Source: Lineus longissimus
Taxonomy: Eukaryota > Nemertea > Pilidiophora > Heteronemertea > Lineidae
Assembly: GCF_910592395.1 (NCBI RefSeq)
Contig: NC_088314.1
Location: forward strand, 10,044,001-10,108,000
Direction of reading: 5' to 3'
DNA: 64,000 nt
In this document: positions 1 to 9,800 of the stretch, one piece after another
Layout: each line of letters begins with the position of its first letter
Numbering within the stretch: position 1 is the stretch's first letter
The notes under the pieces: model-generated
The model's database searches: none
Told to the model about the DNA's origin: nothing
Seen by the model: only the letters and a program-made list of their open reading frames with translations
Made by a program: the position numbers and the translations under genes

Positions 1-2
1 TG

Positions 3-1244
3 GAGCAGGGTTCCGGTTCCTCTGGTGCGCCTGGTCCCATCGGATACCCACCATCCGACTCCTCTATTTTAGAGGAATTTTCTGAGAACGAGAGTTCTCA
101 GCCAGGCTACCGCTCCCCCAATCAGGAGGAGCTGTCACCAGAGGAGGCCAGTATCCTGTCGGAGATGAGGACACTCAGATCCTTGATCAGAGCGTACCTC
201 CCGCAGGATCTGTGCCCTACCCCGCCGGAACTGCCAGCCTTGTCAACACCGACCTTTTCACTCTGGGGACAGGAAGTGGATCCCAATCCACAGGTTTCTC
301 AAGGCTCCACTCGGGCACTTGAATTCCTTCCTCCCTCCCCGTCGGTGTTAGCAGTCTCTGAACTTTTGGAGCGTACAATCAGAGACTCACAAGGCGCCCA
401 CCAACGTACTTCCATCCCTGTCCTTCCGGCAGTCGGACCGGAAGCTTGGTGTAAACCGGGGAAGTTGTTCACGGCACAACTTCCTCCCGTTAGGCAGTAC
501 CGCGCTGACTATTATCGAGTCAGCTCGGCCGGCTGTCCAGCTGCAGCATCGACTTCCATATTAAAGGACGATGTACAGCTGGACCAACTCGTGCCTAGGG
601 TGACTTCCTCCTCGGCTTACCGAGACCTTAGAGCACAAGAGGGTCTGGCCAAAAACACGTTAGCGGTGCTCTCCTACGCAGAGCACACTAACCTGGCCCT
701 AGCCAGATCCCTAAAAGATAATGAGTCACTATCTGATGACACAAAATCGCTTGTGACATCCTTGTCACATTCGATTAGGCACGCTATTGCGCTGTCCGCC
801 AAGACCGCAGCAAATAGCGTCCTACTCCGTAGAGACGCCGCACTGGGCTCTCTCAATGTCATCAGATCCCTCCAGCTGGAAGGGGCCTTAAGAACCGCTC
901 CTATGGACGGTTCTTTCCTGTTCGCAGATTCTGTACAAGAGGCGGCTCAAGCACAGAAAGATTGGGACAAATTATATGCCCCCACTGCGACACAGAGGGC
1001 CAAGACCTCTCTACCTAACGCTAGAAAGATAGAGAGGCCCCAGCAGGCATCGGGTTCAATCCCGTACGCCAGGCAGGTCCTGCCTAGGCCTACCCCGCCT
1101 AGTCAGCCTGCTCCTGCTGGATCCTTCCGACGGGAAGCGGAGGGTCGCCGGACTGGAAAGAGGAAAAATACTTCCTCTAACCAGGGTGGATCCGGTCCGA
1201 CTAAGCACTCCTTTCGCCCAAGGGGTGCTGGCCGGAAGAGGTGA
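3..1244 (+). CDS. gag-like ORF1 of the DIRS-like element (partial at 5' end)
   Basis: The frame is open from base 3 to a TGA at 1242-1244, so 413 residues are visible and the true start lies upstream; the first in-frame ATG is at 165. The protein begins with an acidic, serine- and proline-rich stretch. A middle region contains the phrase SSAYRDLRAQEGLAKNTLAV and looks helical. The tail is basic and Gly/Ser/Arg-rich (ending RPRGAGRKR), as expected for a nucleic-acid-binding gag. I see no CCHC zinc knuckle. Its end overlaps the RT frame by about 60 bases in another phase. Assignment as gag rests mainly on its position before RT, since gag sequences of this group are poorly conserved. Confidence 0.75.
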   Translation, partial: EQGSGSSGAPGPIGYPPSDSSILEEFSENESSQPGYRSPNQEELSPEEASILSEMRTLRSLIRAYLPQDLCPTPPELPALSTPTFSLWGQEVDPNPQVSQGSTRALEFLPPSPSVLAVSELLERTIRDSQGAHQRTSIPVLPAVGPEAWCKPGKLFTAQLPPVRQYRADYYRVSSAGCPAAASTSILKDDVQLDQLVPRVTSSSAYRDLRAQEGLAKNTLAVLSYAEHTNLALARSLKDNESLSDDTKSLVTSLSHSIRHAIALSAKTAANSVLLRRDAALGSLNVIRSLQLEGALRTAPMDGSFLFADSVQEAAQAQKDWDKLYAPTATQRAKTSLPNARKIERPQQASGSIPYARQVLPRPTPPSQPAPAGSFRREAEGRRTGKRKNTSSNQGGSGPTKHSFRPRGAGRKR

Positions 1245-3350
1245 CTCCCCCCTCCTTTCTCCTCCCGGACGCAAAAAGGAGCCGACTCCGGTAGTCGGGG
1301 GCCGTCTGCAAAAATTTGCAGACATTTGGGACGATTGGTGCCCAAAGGGGTCCCCAGTCCCAAACATGTTGAGGTACGGAGTGAAACTAGATTTCAACCG
1401 TACCCCCCCGACTACCATATATCCAACCCCAGTTCAGCCACCGAAGGACCCAGTCAAGGCCTCTGCCCTCCAAGCAGAGGTCGCGACATTACTGGAGAAG
1501 CAAGCTATCCAGGTCCTTCAAGATCCATGCTCCCCCGGCTTTTACAGCCACGTTTTCTTGGTTCCCAAGAAAGCAGGGACATGGAGGCTGATCATAGACC
1601 TTTCCAGGTTAAACACCTTCTTGAATGTTCCTCATTTCAAGATGGAAACCACCAGGTCTATAGCAACGGCGATACAGCCCAACGATTGGGCGGTATCGAT
1701 GGATTTAATGGATGCGTACTTACATGTACCGATCCATCCAGACTATCAACACTTCCTTCGATTCCATTACGAAGGAAAGACGTATCAATTCAGGGCCCTG
1801 CCGTTCGGTCTGGCATCGGCACCCCTAATTTTTACGATGATAGTCACAGCCTTCGTCGCTCCCTTTCACGTGATGGGGTTCAAGCTCCATCACTACCTAG
1901 ACGATTGGCTACTCCGTTGCAAATCGCGGGAACTACTACTGCAACAACTTCAGGTTCTAAAGCAAAAAGTAGTTTCCGCAGGTTGGATTATCAACGAAAC
2001 AAAGTCAGAATTCATACCATCCCAAGACTTCGTTTACGTTGGAGTTCGGTTCCTTACGGCCATAGGGAAAATGCTGCCCCCCCTAGACAGGATAAAGAAA
2101 ATTCTTCATCTCGTCGCAGAATTCAGAGGAAGGACTCAAGCTCCCGCAAGGCGATGCTTGAGCCTTTTTTGGGACTTCTGAATTCGGCAGCAGACCAAAT
2201 CCCCCTTGGCCGTCTATATATGCGTCCCATCCAGATGTTTCTAATGTCTCTATGGAAACCCCACAGGGACCCATTAGACAAGTTGGTATTGATACCTCAA
2301 TACCTACTCAAGAACGTCTGGAACTTCTGGGAGTCGGAGACTCGTCTCCAAAGCGGTGTAGATCTTGCTCCACCGCCCCCAGAAGTGTCCCTGTTCACAG
2401 ATGCTTCCCTACTAGGGTGGGGAGCACATCTGAACAACGGGGACATGTCCATAAGAGGTCTATGGACAAGGGAGGAGACCATTCTTCCAATAAATATATT
2501 GGAAATGAAGGCTGTCCTTCTTGCCGTGAGGGCTCTTTCCCTTCGCCTGAAGAATCGGAGAGTAACCCTGTTCTCCGACAATTCTACAGTAGTAGCATAT
2601 GTCAGGAGACAGGGAGGCACAAAGTCCGGCATTCTTTGCCAGCTAACTTGGGAGCTTTACCATCTTTGTGCCGACCTTGGAGTATCGATATGTGCCAGAC
2701 ACATACCGGGCAATCGCAACATCCTTGCCGACGCCCTGTCCCGTCAGAACAAGCTAGTTCAGACAGAGTGGACACTCCATCAGGAGATTGTAGACGACCT
2801 TTGTCGCCTTTGGCAATCTCCGAAGGTAGATCTGTTCGCCACCAGGCTGAACAATCGCCTTCCCATCTATTACTCTCCACTTCCGGACGAAGAGGCCCTG
2901 GAAGTCGACAGCCTTACAGCCTCTTGGGTCGGGCTGAACGCATATGCGTTTCCACCCCTCCCTCTCATTCAACCAGTCCTGAACAAGATCTTGACCAGCC
3001 ATCCGGTGAGAATAACTCTCATCGCACCTTGCTGGCCAAATCAGGCCTGGTTCCCAGCCTTGCTGGAGCTCCTGATAGATCACCCCAGGAGTCTTCCTAC
3101 TTGGAAGCACCTCCTGTGGCACCCCCTGGGGAGATGCTACCACCAGAACCCTGGATTTTTCAAGTTTCACGCCTGGAACTTATCCAGTTGCATCTCCACC
3201 AGAGAGGCTTTTCGGACATCGCTGTCAAGCGCATGTCCGCACCTCAAAGGGGGTCTACCCTTGATGTGTATCAAGGAAAGTGGTCTACCTTCACTTCCTG
3301 GTGCAGGGAGAACGGAGTTAATCCGATCTCTCCCTCTATATACAGATTAG
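1186..3350 (+). pseudogene. reverse transcriptase/RNase H ORF2 of the DIRS-like element, frame broken
   Basis: The RT part is open from 1186 to a stop at 2179-2181. It holds the fingers region (GTWRLIIDLSRLN), the first catalytic Asp (SMDLMDAYLHVPI), ALPFGLASAPLIF, and the active site YLDDWLL. The homologous protein then continues in a different frame from about 2160 to 3350. There it carries RNase H landmarks: the Asp of LFTDASLLGWG, Glu of ILEMKA, Asp of LFSDNSTVV, and the ADALSR end. After that comes VDLFATRLNNRLP through AYAFPPLPLI, a segment like the Dam-type methyltransferase region reported in DIRS elements (that assignment is inference). The change of phase is at the T-run at 2164-2169. 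A one-base length change is the simplest explanation; programmed frameshifting is possible but no canonical slippery heptamer is present. Confidence 0.85.
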
Positions 3351-4240
3351 TTGATTTCCTTATTGAATTATTCACGGAAAGACAACTATCTGTCACGGCT
3401 ATAAAAGGGTACAAGTCCGCCATCGCTTCTACCCTCCGTGTTTTAAGCACCTGGGATCTTCGTTGGGAGGACCAAATAACCCCTCTTTTCAGAGGAATGT
3501 TATTAGAGCGTCCTAGACCGGTTCACAACACCCCTAAATGGGACCTTTCTGTTGTCCTTAAGGTGCTCATGAGGCATCCTTTTGAACCCATGTCTATTTC
3601 ATCCATGAAATATCTGACACTCAAAACGGTCTTTCTAGTAGCCTTGGCTACCGCCCAACGGAGATCAGAGCTCCATGCACTTTCTTTTAAGAAGCTGGCT
3701 TTTAGAGAGGGAGGGGAGGTTATCCTGGCTTTTATACCAGGATTTCTGGCGAAGAACCAGGGACCGGCCGCCTCTCGGCCCCCGGTTACTATTCCCTCTC
3801 TGTCAGGAACGATCTCTTATGATCTTCCTGACAGAACTTTATGTCCCGTCAGGGCCCTAAAGTTCTACATAAATAGGACAAAACCTCCCGGTATCCGCCA
3901 GGGGAGAGAGCGTTTGTTTTTGTCCTATAAGGAGGGAAATAAACGAGAGATAGCGGCCGCCACTATTTCAAGGTGGATTGTGGAGACTATTCGTCTTTCC
4001 TACAACACCTTGAAGACTTCCTCTGATCTTCGTGCGCTAGCTAACATCTCAGCGCACGAAGTTAGAGCACTAGCCACCTCCTGGGCTAACTACCGAGGAG
4101 TTGCTCTTCAAGAAGTCGTTTCCGCTGCATGTTGGAGTAATCACTCCACATTCTCTCGTTTCTACCTACGAGACGTTTCTTCCCTCGTAGATGGCATGCA
4201 CACAATCGGCCCGATTGTGTCTGCGGGGCATGTTGTTTGA
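3145..4240 (+). CDS. tyrosine recombinase ORF3 of the DIRS-like element
   Basis: This frame is open from an ATG at 2252, but recombinase-like protein starts only near 3145; the earlier part reads antiphase to RNase H and is probably not meaningful. An N-terminal SAM-like helical domain (QGKWSTFTSWCRENGV, KGYKSAIAST) is followed by the catalytic domain. The first catalytic Arg is in ATAQRRSELHAL (about 3660). The H-x-x-R box is AHEVRALATSW (about 4050), a Trp/His box follows in ACWSNHSTFSRFY, and the nucleophile Tyr is at 4162-4164. All expected catalytic residues are present, so this domain looks intact. The enzyme would integrate the circular DNA copy without target-site duplication. It overlaps the end of the RNase H frame by about 200 bases, as is usual in these elements. 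Confidence 0.88.
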
Positions 4241-4669
4241 TCCTGGCTAGATCAAAAAAGGGGGGGAAGCCCGATTGAAGAGTCAAACGCGCATCTTGCG
4301 CCATTTTTGATATGCCCTATCTTCAACATCCAGGCAACCCCTAGTAGACTAGAAAGGACGCAATTTCTTATTGTTGTTTAGCAATAATTCATTCTACACC
4401 CTTCAACATGCCTTACTTGCTCTAAGCTCTGTTGCCGGAAAGAAGATGGTTTTATTACGCAATTCTAGCGCTTTCCGGAGAATGGGTCTATTACTCTCTA
4501 TAATATGATTGTAATACCGAGATCAAAATACCGGTCCTCCGGTTCTCCCCATTTCTTTCCCCTGGCGGTCCTCCTTAGCTAATATGCCGGTGGTGCCTCC
4601 TGGATGGAACAACAGCTCAGCCTTAGGTAAGTCCTCGTTTCCCACCTCCAATAGGTTGCTGGGATTCGA

Positions 4670-5032
4670 TGCAAAAGTGTTCCATAGGTAAGTTTGAATG
4701 ACACAAAATGCCCATTTCCTTACAAGAAATGGCCATTTTGTTAGTTCATACTTACCTATGGAACACGGCCCTCCCGCCGTCCCCACAAACGGGACATACT
4801 CTTTATTAACGCTCAAGAGTAAAGACTAAATATGGCGGCATGAGATCGGCGCGATCTCGCGGGATCGGTCAGGGCGCCGCCTGGCGGCCGAGCTGTTAAC
4901 TCAGTTCTCCCTTTAGAAAATTAAAGGGATACTCTTGTGTTTGAGCCCAAATGGAGTAACATGCAAAAGTGTTCCATAGGTAAGTATGAACTAACAAAAT
5001 GGCCATTTCTTGTAAGGAAATGGGCATTTTGT
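4670..5032. repeat. 3' terminal repeats of the DIRS-like element
   Basis: A long hairpin lies at 4679-4764: GTTCCATAGGTAAGT pairs with ACTTACCTATGGAAC, and an inner stem pairs around CTTACAA. A second copy, starting TGCAAAAGTGTTCCATAGG, begins at 4962. Its 4986-5032 part is the reverse complement of 4703-4749. The 200 bases between carry CG-rich sequence and may include the internal complementary region that templates end completion in DIRS elements; this is inferred from position. Confidence 0.7.
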
Positions 5033-5140
5033 CCAGGTGGGCCGCCCATCAAAAATAACCAGAAGGAGAACACTAGTTGTCTGCTCAATTGAATTTAAGA
5101 ATGTTTTTGACACAAGAAATGAGTGCAGGGTAGTGTGTTA

Positions 5141-5182
5141 GTTAATTTATGCATGAACCTTTGAGTTCATGCATAAATTAAC
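5141..5182. repeat. perfect 18-bp inverted repeat with 6-base loop
   Basis: GTTAATTTATGCATGAAC at 5141-5158 is followed by a CTTTGA loop and the exact reverse complement at 5165-5182. It lies just past the DIRS end and 6 bases before a TTAA-bounded MITE. No transcript can be assigned to it. Confidence 0.8.
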
Positions 5183-5187
5183 AGGAG

Positions 5188-5515
5188 TTAAACTCTTTCA
5201 GTCCGTAACTCGATTCGTGCGGTTTGATTTGAAAACTGAGGCGAATTTCAGAAAATCGGACTTGCAAAATCGGCAGATGATAGCACAGATTGCAGTGCCA
5301 TCTGATACCACCAATCAAACTATAATCGATTGAAAAGATCGTCAGCGCATTTTTATATGTTGGTTGAGTCACCACAGGTGTATTTAAGGTGAAGGCATCA
5401 TGTGACAGTGCGGAAAATTTGAATTGAAATTTGAAAAACGTGAGTATACGGTATGCGGCTGTGAAATCAAACATGGCGGACCGTGTATATACGGTTTGTG
5501 GGCTGAAAGAGTTAA
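5188..5515. mobile_element. TTAA-flanked MITE (piggyBac-type), 328 bp
   Basis: The element is bounded by TTAA at 5188-5191 and 5512-5515. Its ends are inverted: ACTCTTTCAGTCCGTAAC on the left matches CTCTTTCAGCCCACAAAC read from the right, with one extra A and a few mismatches. TTAA duplication is typical of the piggyBac superfamily. It encodes nothing recognisable. Confidence 0.6.
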
Positions 5516-6885
5516 ATTTTGATTCAACTGTTTGGTTGGAGCAGTCATCAGCCTCTTTGCACTCTTATTTCTTAGTATTTGACTGAGTTTATTTCTGCAT
5601 GTGAGATGAGATTGTCAGAATTTTTCACCAACTTATCATTTTCAGCTTTCGTTGTTCGAGACACATAAATACAAAGTATCGACAATATATTATGCTTCTT
5701 TTTGAAAGTAGTGTGCGACAAGTTTATGGATTTTATAGTATCGAAGTCATTTGACACAATAGCATTCCGCGAAGATGACGTCACTGCAGCTGCTGCCCTC
5801 TATTTCCCAATCGCTGAATTACAGGCAATGTCGGACAAACATGCGGTTTCGTAATGGATTCAGGCTTTCTAACTAGGGCAGTTAGATTCAATCTGGCACA
5901 TGTCCGAGTGTTGGAAATACTACATAATTGTTCTGAATATTTCTCTCTCTGACTCTGTGGTATCATTCATGCTAAAAACAATGCAGGGTCAAAGATAATT
6001 GACTTTGAAATAAGCTCAAATGCGTAGAAATAAGTGTCGATGTCCGACTGTCACGTGACTAAAACGTCATCAATATCTTATGCAAATGACCTTGTGAGCT
6101 ATAAATAGTAGCTTCGCGGAATGCTATTCACGCATGAGCTGCAAAATGAACAACTGAATGACACATGCGTATGTCTGTCTTGTCATCAAGTCATGACTGA
6201 ATTGTTTACTCTTTGGTTCATGCATGAATTGTGTCACGTGAATAGCGACGTGTGACTCCTCCGTAAATTTGGCCTAAAAACTGAAAATATTCCACCTGCG
6301 CTGCTTTTAATTCTTTTGTCATAGTCAAATATGAGCGTTTGATACAATCCAGAATCTAACCTGAACAATGCACTTATCCAGTCAGGGAAGGATGCCCATT
6401 TTACAAGTTGTTGCCAAATCGGGCTACAGCCCCAAGAAACCCCTTGATTCAAATATGACAGGAGATACAACAGTGTAGCTTGATCAACCAGATTGACACA
6501 GAGATAGCTTGATTGAGCTGTGCCAGCGCGTGGCTGAATATCCAAAATGTACAACACCACATTAAAAAAAAAAGCGATATCTTGCTGAATCTTGATACTG
6601 ATGCCCACCTGGTCCTGTACCATATGACACAAGTTATGGCAAGAGTGTGGTCAGGGTCTCAGGCCGACATGATATGACTGGCGTAATCAAATTAGCTGGT
6701 CTGAAGGGAAAATAGCTCCTTTGGCCTACAACTCATCCTTTGGGCTTCCCTGCCTGAATGTTTAGTTTGCCTCAAAATTAGTGCATTTAAAATGCCCCTG
6801 CGATTTATTCACACCATCACTGTTACCAAGTTGTTTTCCTTTAATTGCTTAACGTGTGTGAATACTTTCATGGGTTACCTTTCAG
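5516..6885. other. gap before the first recognised FBXL13 exon
   Basis: No exon, RNA gene or complete mobile element could be supported here. It may hold 5' exons or the promoter of FBXL13, because the reconstructed protein lacks roughly 165 N-terminal residues compared with the human protein. Candidate short ORFs show no family resemblance. Confidence 0.4.
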
Positions 6886-9800
6886 CGGCTTGAGCGTGGG
6901 GAGAATATGGATGACGATGATGAATTTTCCCGAGGTGGTGGGGAAGCTAGGGATGACATCTCAATGCTGCCAAGGAAAGTTGCCATCAAGGTAAGTCTGT
7001 CAACTAGGTTTGCCTAGCATAGCATGGCTTCCTGTGACTTGTTCACAAAGACTGTCTGGGCCATAATAAACATGGAAAATGCCCACATATTTGACAGAGA
7101 TATCAGATTCAGGGTTGAACAAGGCGACAGTCCAGGAGTGTAGCTAGTTGGGGGGGGGGGGGGGCTTGCCAAAAATTTCAAAAACCAAATGAGGGCTAAT
7201 GTCCCCGGGGTTTGTGTGCATGGCCAGAGAGGCGAACTTTAACCCCCGATTTCCCCTGGATGCATTGTCATTTGTTGCATAGCAATAAGAATAATATATT
7301 CACGATCTGTGTGGAATTTTGGAATGATTTCATCCAATTGGTGAATTGAAGGAAATTTACTTCTTTGAGATTTAAATGGCATCGCTGTTAACAGACCAGG
7401 ACATTGTTTCTTCCTTTCAGATCTTTGGCTATATCAGCATTGCCGATCTCGCGAGATGTGCGTCCGTGTGTCGTTCATGGAAGGTGATCACCCAGTCTAG
7501 TGCCTTGTGGAGTATGTTAGACCTGTCGCAGGTCAAGGACAGGTGAGTCTCTGCGCCGTAAACCATAACCGCTCTAGAAAAAGGCCCCAGATCACAGCAT
7601 ATAATAGGAAATTTACCACACACGCTTTGAAGAGGGAATTGCCACCAAGTTGGACCTAAGTGTATGCCAGGGCAAGTAAAATATCCCACATAGGTGGACA
7701 GTAGCCTATCGTGGACTCCTTACCTCTAGTAAAAATCTAATTGGGTTGCAACACCGGTTATAATGATGACAATGGAAAGATTATGATAAAAGAAATTTGC
7801 CTGCGATAATTCTAAATGAATATGTCCACAAATATCAGTATTGGAATGAGGAACCTGCAGAACTAAAAATTCAGATTGCAGCACTGGTACTAAAAGGTAC
7901 ACTTCCAGTGCATTTTCCATTAAAATTAAGTTTTGTTGATTTTCTCCCTAAAATTCACGAAAATAGAATTAAGGACCAATAAAACAACATTTTTGGTGCT
8001 ATTTTCCCATCTAGAGTTATTTAGGGATGAAATATTCAATAATCATTGACCCGGGAAATGGCTTTATCATCACAACCATGGTCCACTTGACTGCAGGGCC
8101 CCCTATTGGCAGGTTTGTTGTGCAGGTTCCTCATTGTGATTGATTTATTGATTGCATATCTTTTCCATTTCAAGAATCAAAGATCGTCCCGCATGCCGGC
8201 TCTTGGCAAAATGTCGACCATTTCTTGTCCATCTGAACATGCGTGGATGTGACATGTTGAGTAAACCAACATTCGTATCGATGAGTGAGTGCCGTAATTT
8301 GCAGGATCTTAACTTGTCAGAATGTCCTGGAGTCACAGTAAGTATAACACAAGGGGCTTAAAGGGGGACTATAGGCAGGAGCAGAGGGGCTAATTTAGCC
8401 ATCCTCGGGTGACTAATATACACAGTAAGGGCCCTGGGTCATGTCAGATTCAGCACTAGATATATTCCTCGTACAAGCGTGAATAATTTCGACGTACTGT
8501 GAGATGTGAGAGACCCCTATTGGTGACTTCATGTAACTTTATCTTGCCTGCCTAGCTGCTGCCTATATTGTCCCTTCAAGTTTCGAATTTATGGCAACAT
8601 TTTGAGGGCAGAGTAAAAATGCTAGTATCATCCTGATAAGTCGTGCTTACTTCACATAAAACAAAAGGTGCCACAAAAATAGTTTACTCCTAAACAATAT
8701 GATATATATATTTGATTCAATCTTTTTTAGGACGAGACCATTCGTATTGTAGCAGATGGCTGTTCCATCCTGTTGTACCTGAATCTATCACACACAGACA
8801 TCACCGATGCTTCACTCAGAACTTTAGCCAAGTAAGTTACTACCAACACTTTCGGGGAGCAAATGACATAAAACTAGGTCAGAAATAATTTTTTGGGTAA
8901 ATCTTTACTTGTGAGACGAGTAACGATTCAATTTGTACATGTATGTCCCCTTTCTTTGTCTCACTCCCTAACACCAGACATGATAATCAAGATAGTTGAA
9001 GTGGTATTTGACACTAGAGGCTTGATTCCAGCACACCGCACTGGTTCCCGCTTTGCCGAAATTTCGAATGCAAAAATAGCAATCTTAACCCTTTAGCCCT
9101 CCAAACGTCTGTGGACACCCGCAGCTTTTTCCTTCAAATTCCCGTGGACACCTGCGATTTAGGTGACTTCTGACGTGAAAGTGCCGAATCAAAACATCGT
9201 TTCTTCTTGAGACGAAGTTCTGAGCTGAACGTCTGCTCAGTCATGGAGTTATCCGTTTACTGATGAGTAATACTACAAATTTCATGTTAAAATTACTCAT
9301 TTTTAGGCATTTTTCTGGAGGAACAGATGGAAAAACAATCAAAAAGCTGGAGTGCTAAAGGGTTAAGCGGCAACCGACACACTTTTTTACTAAACCGCTT
9401 TTGTGTAAGCGGTCCTTGAGTAACATTTAATAAAATTGGTTAAGTGTTGATTTTCTGATTTCAGGCGGTGTCCTAATCTACAGTATATCAGCCTGGCGTT
9501 TTGTAGAAAATTCACAGACCGGGGTCTGGCATACATAAGCCACAGTGAGGGAGCAAAGAAATTACTCTATCTTGACATGTCAGCATGTTTACAGGTATGA
9601 AGAGGTTTGGAGATAATCTCATGTGAGAAATAAGATAGCGCACTGCAGACAAGTGATATTTATCACTGCAATAAAAATGATTGCTTTTCTATGCGTAAAA
9701 TTGCTTGCTACACATGTGAGTGATGACCAAGCAGACACTGGATGACCCCTGACTGATTTTTGTTGCAGCCGCATGGTAAAATTCAGTAGTCAGGCGCCCC

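Larger units (their letters stand above)
1..5032 (+). mobile_element. DIRS-like tyrosine-recombinase retrotransposon, 5' truncated by window edge
   Basis: Three overlapping reading frames lie in the order gag-like, reverse transcriptase/RNase H, tyrosine recombinase. They are followed by a non-coding tail with complementary repeats at 4670-4765 and 4962-5032. This order, with a tyrosine recombinase in place of a DDE integrase and no LTRs, is the hallmark of DIRS-like elements, which are thought to integrate through a circular intermediate. The tail repeats are inverted relative to each other, which fits the DIRS group better than Ngaro-type split direct repeats. The left terminal repeat is outside the window. 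The RT/RH frame is interrupted near 2150-2185, so this copy is probably not autonomous. The right boundary at about 5032 is set by the end of the inverted repeat and is approximate. Confidence 0.88.

Noticed and set aside
2155-2175. Programmed -1 frameshift joining RT to RNase H
   Set aside because: The T-run could slip, but the in-frame codons do not form a canonical slippery heptamer and no pseudoknot is evident. A mutation is simpler.
2252-3140. Front part of the frame that later encodes the tyrosine recombinase
   Set aside because: It overlaps a clearly conserved RNase H frame and shows no recombinase or other domain; the real domain begins near 3145.
5781-5830. Candidate first FBXL13 exon beginning ATGACGTCACTGCAGCTGCT
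   Set aside because: No resemblance to the family N-terminus and no clear donor, so it was not annotated.
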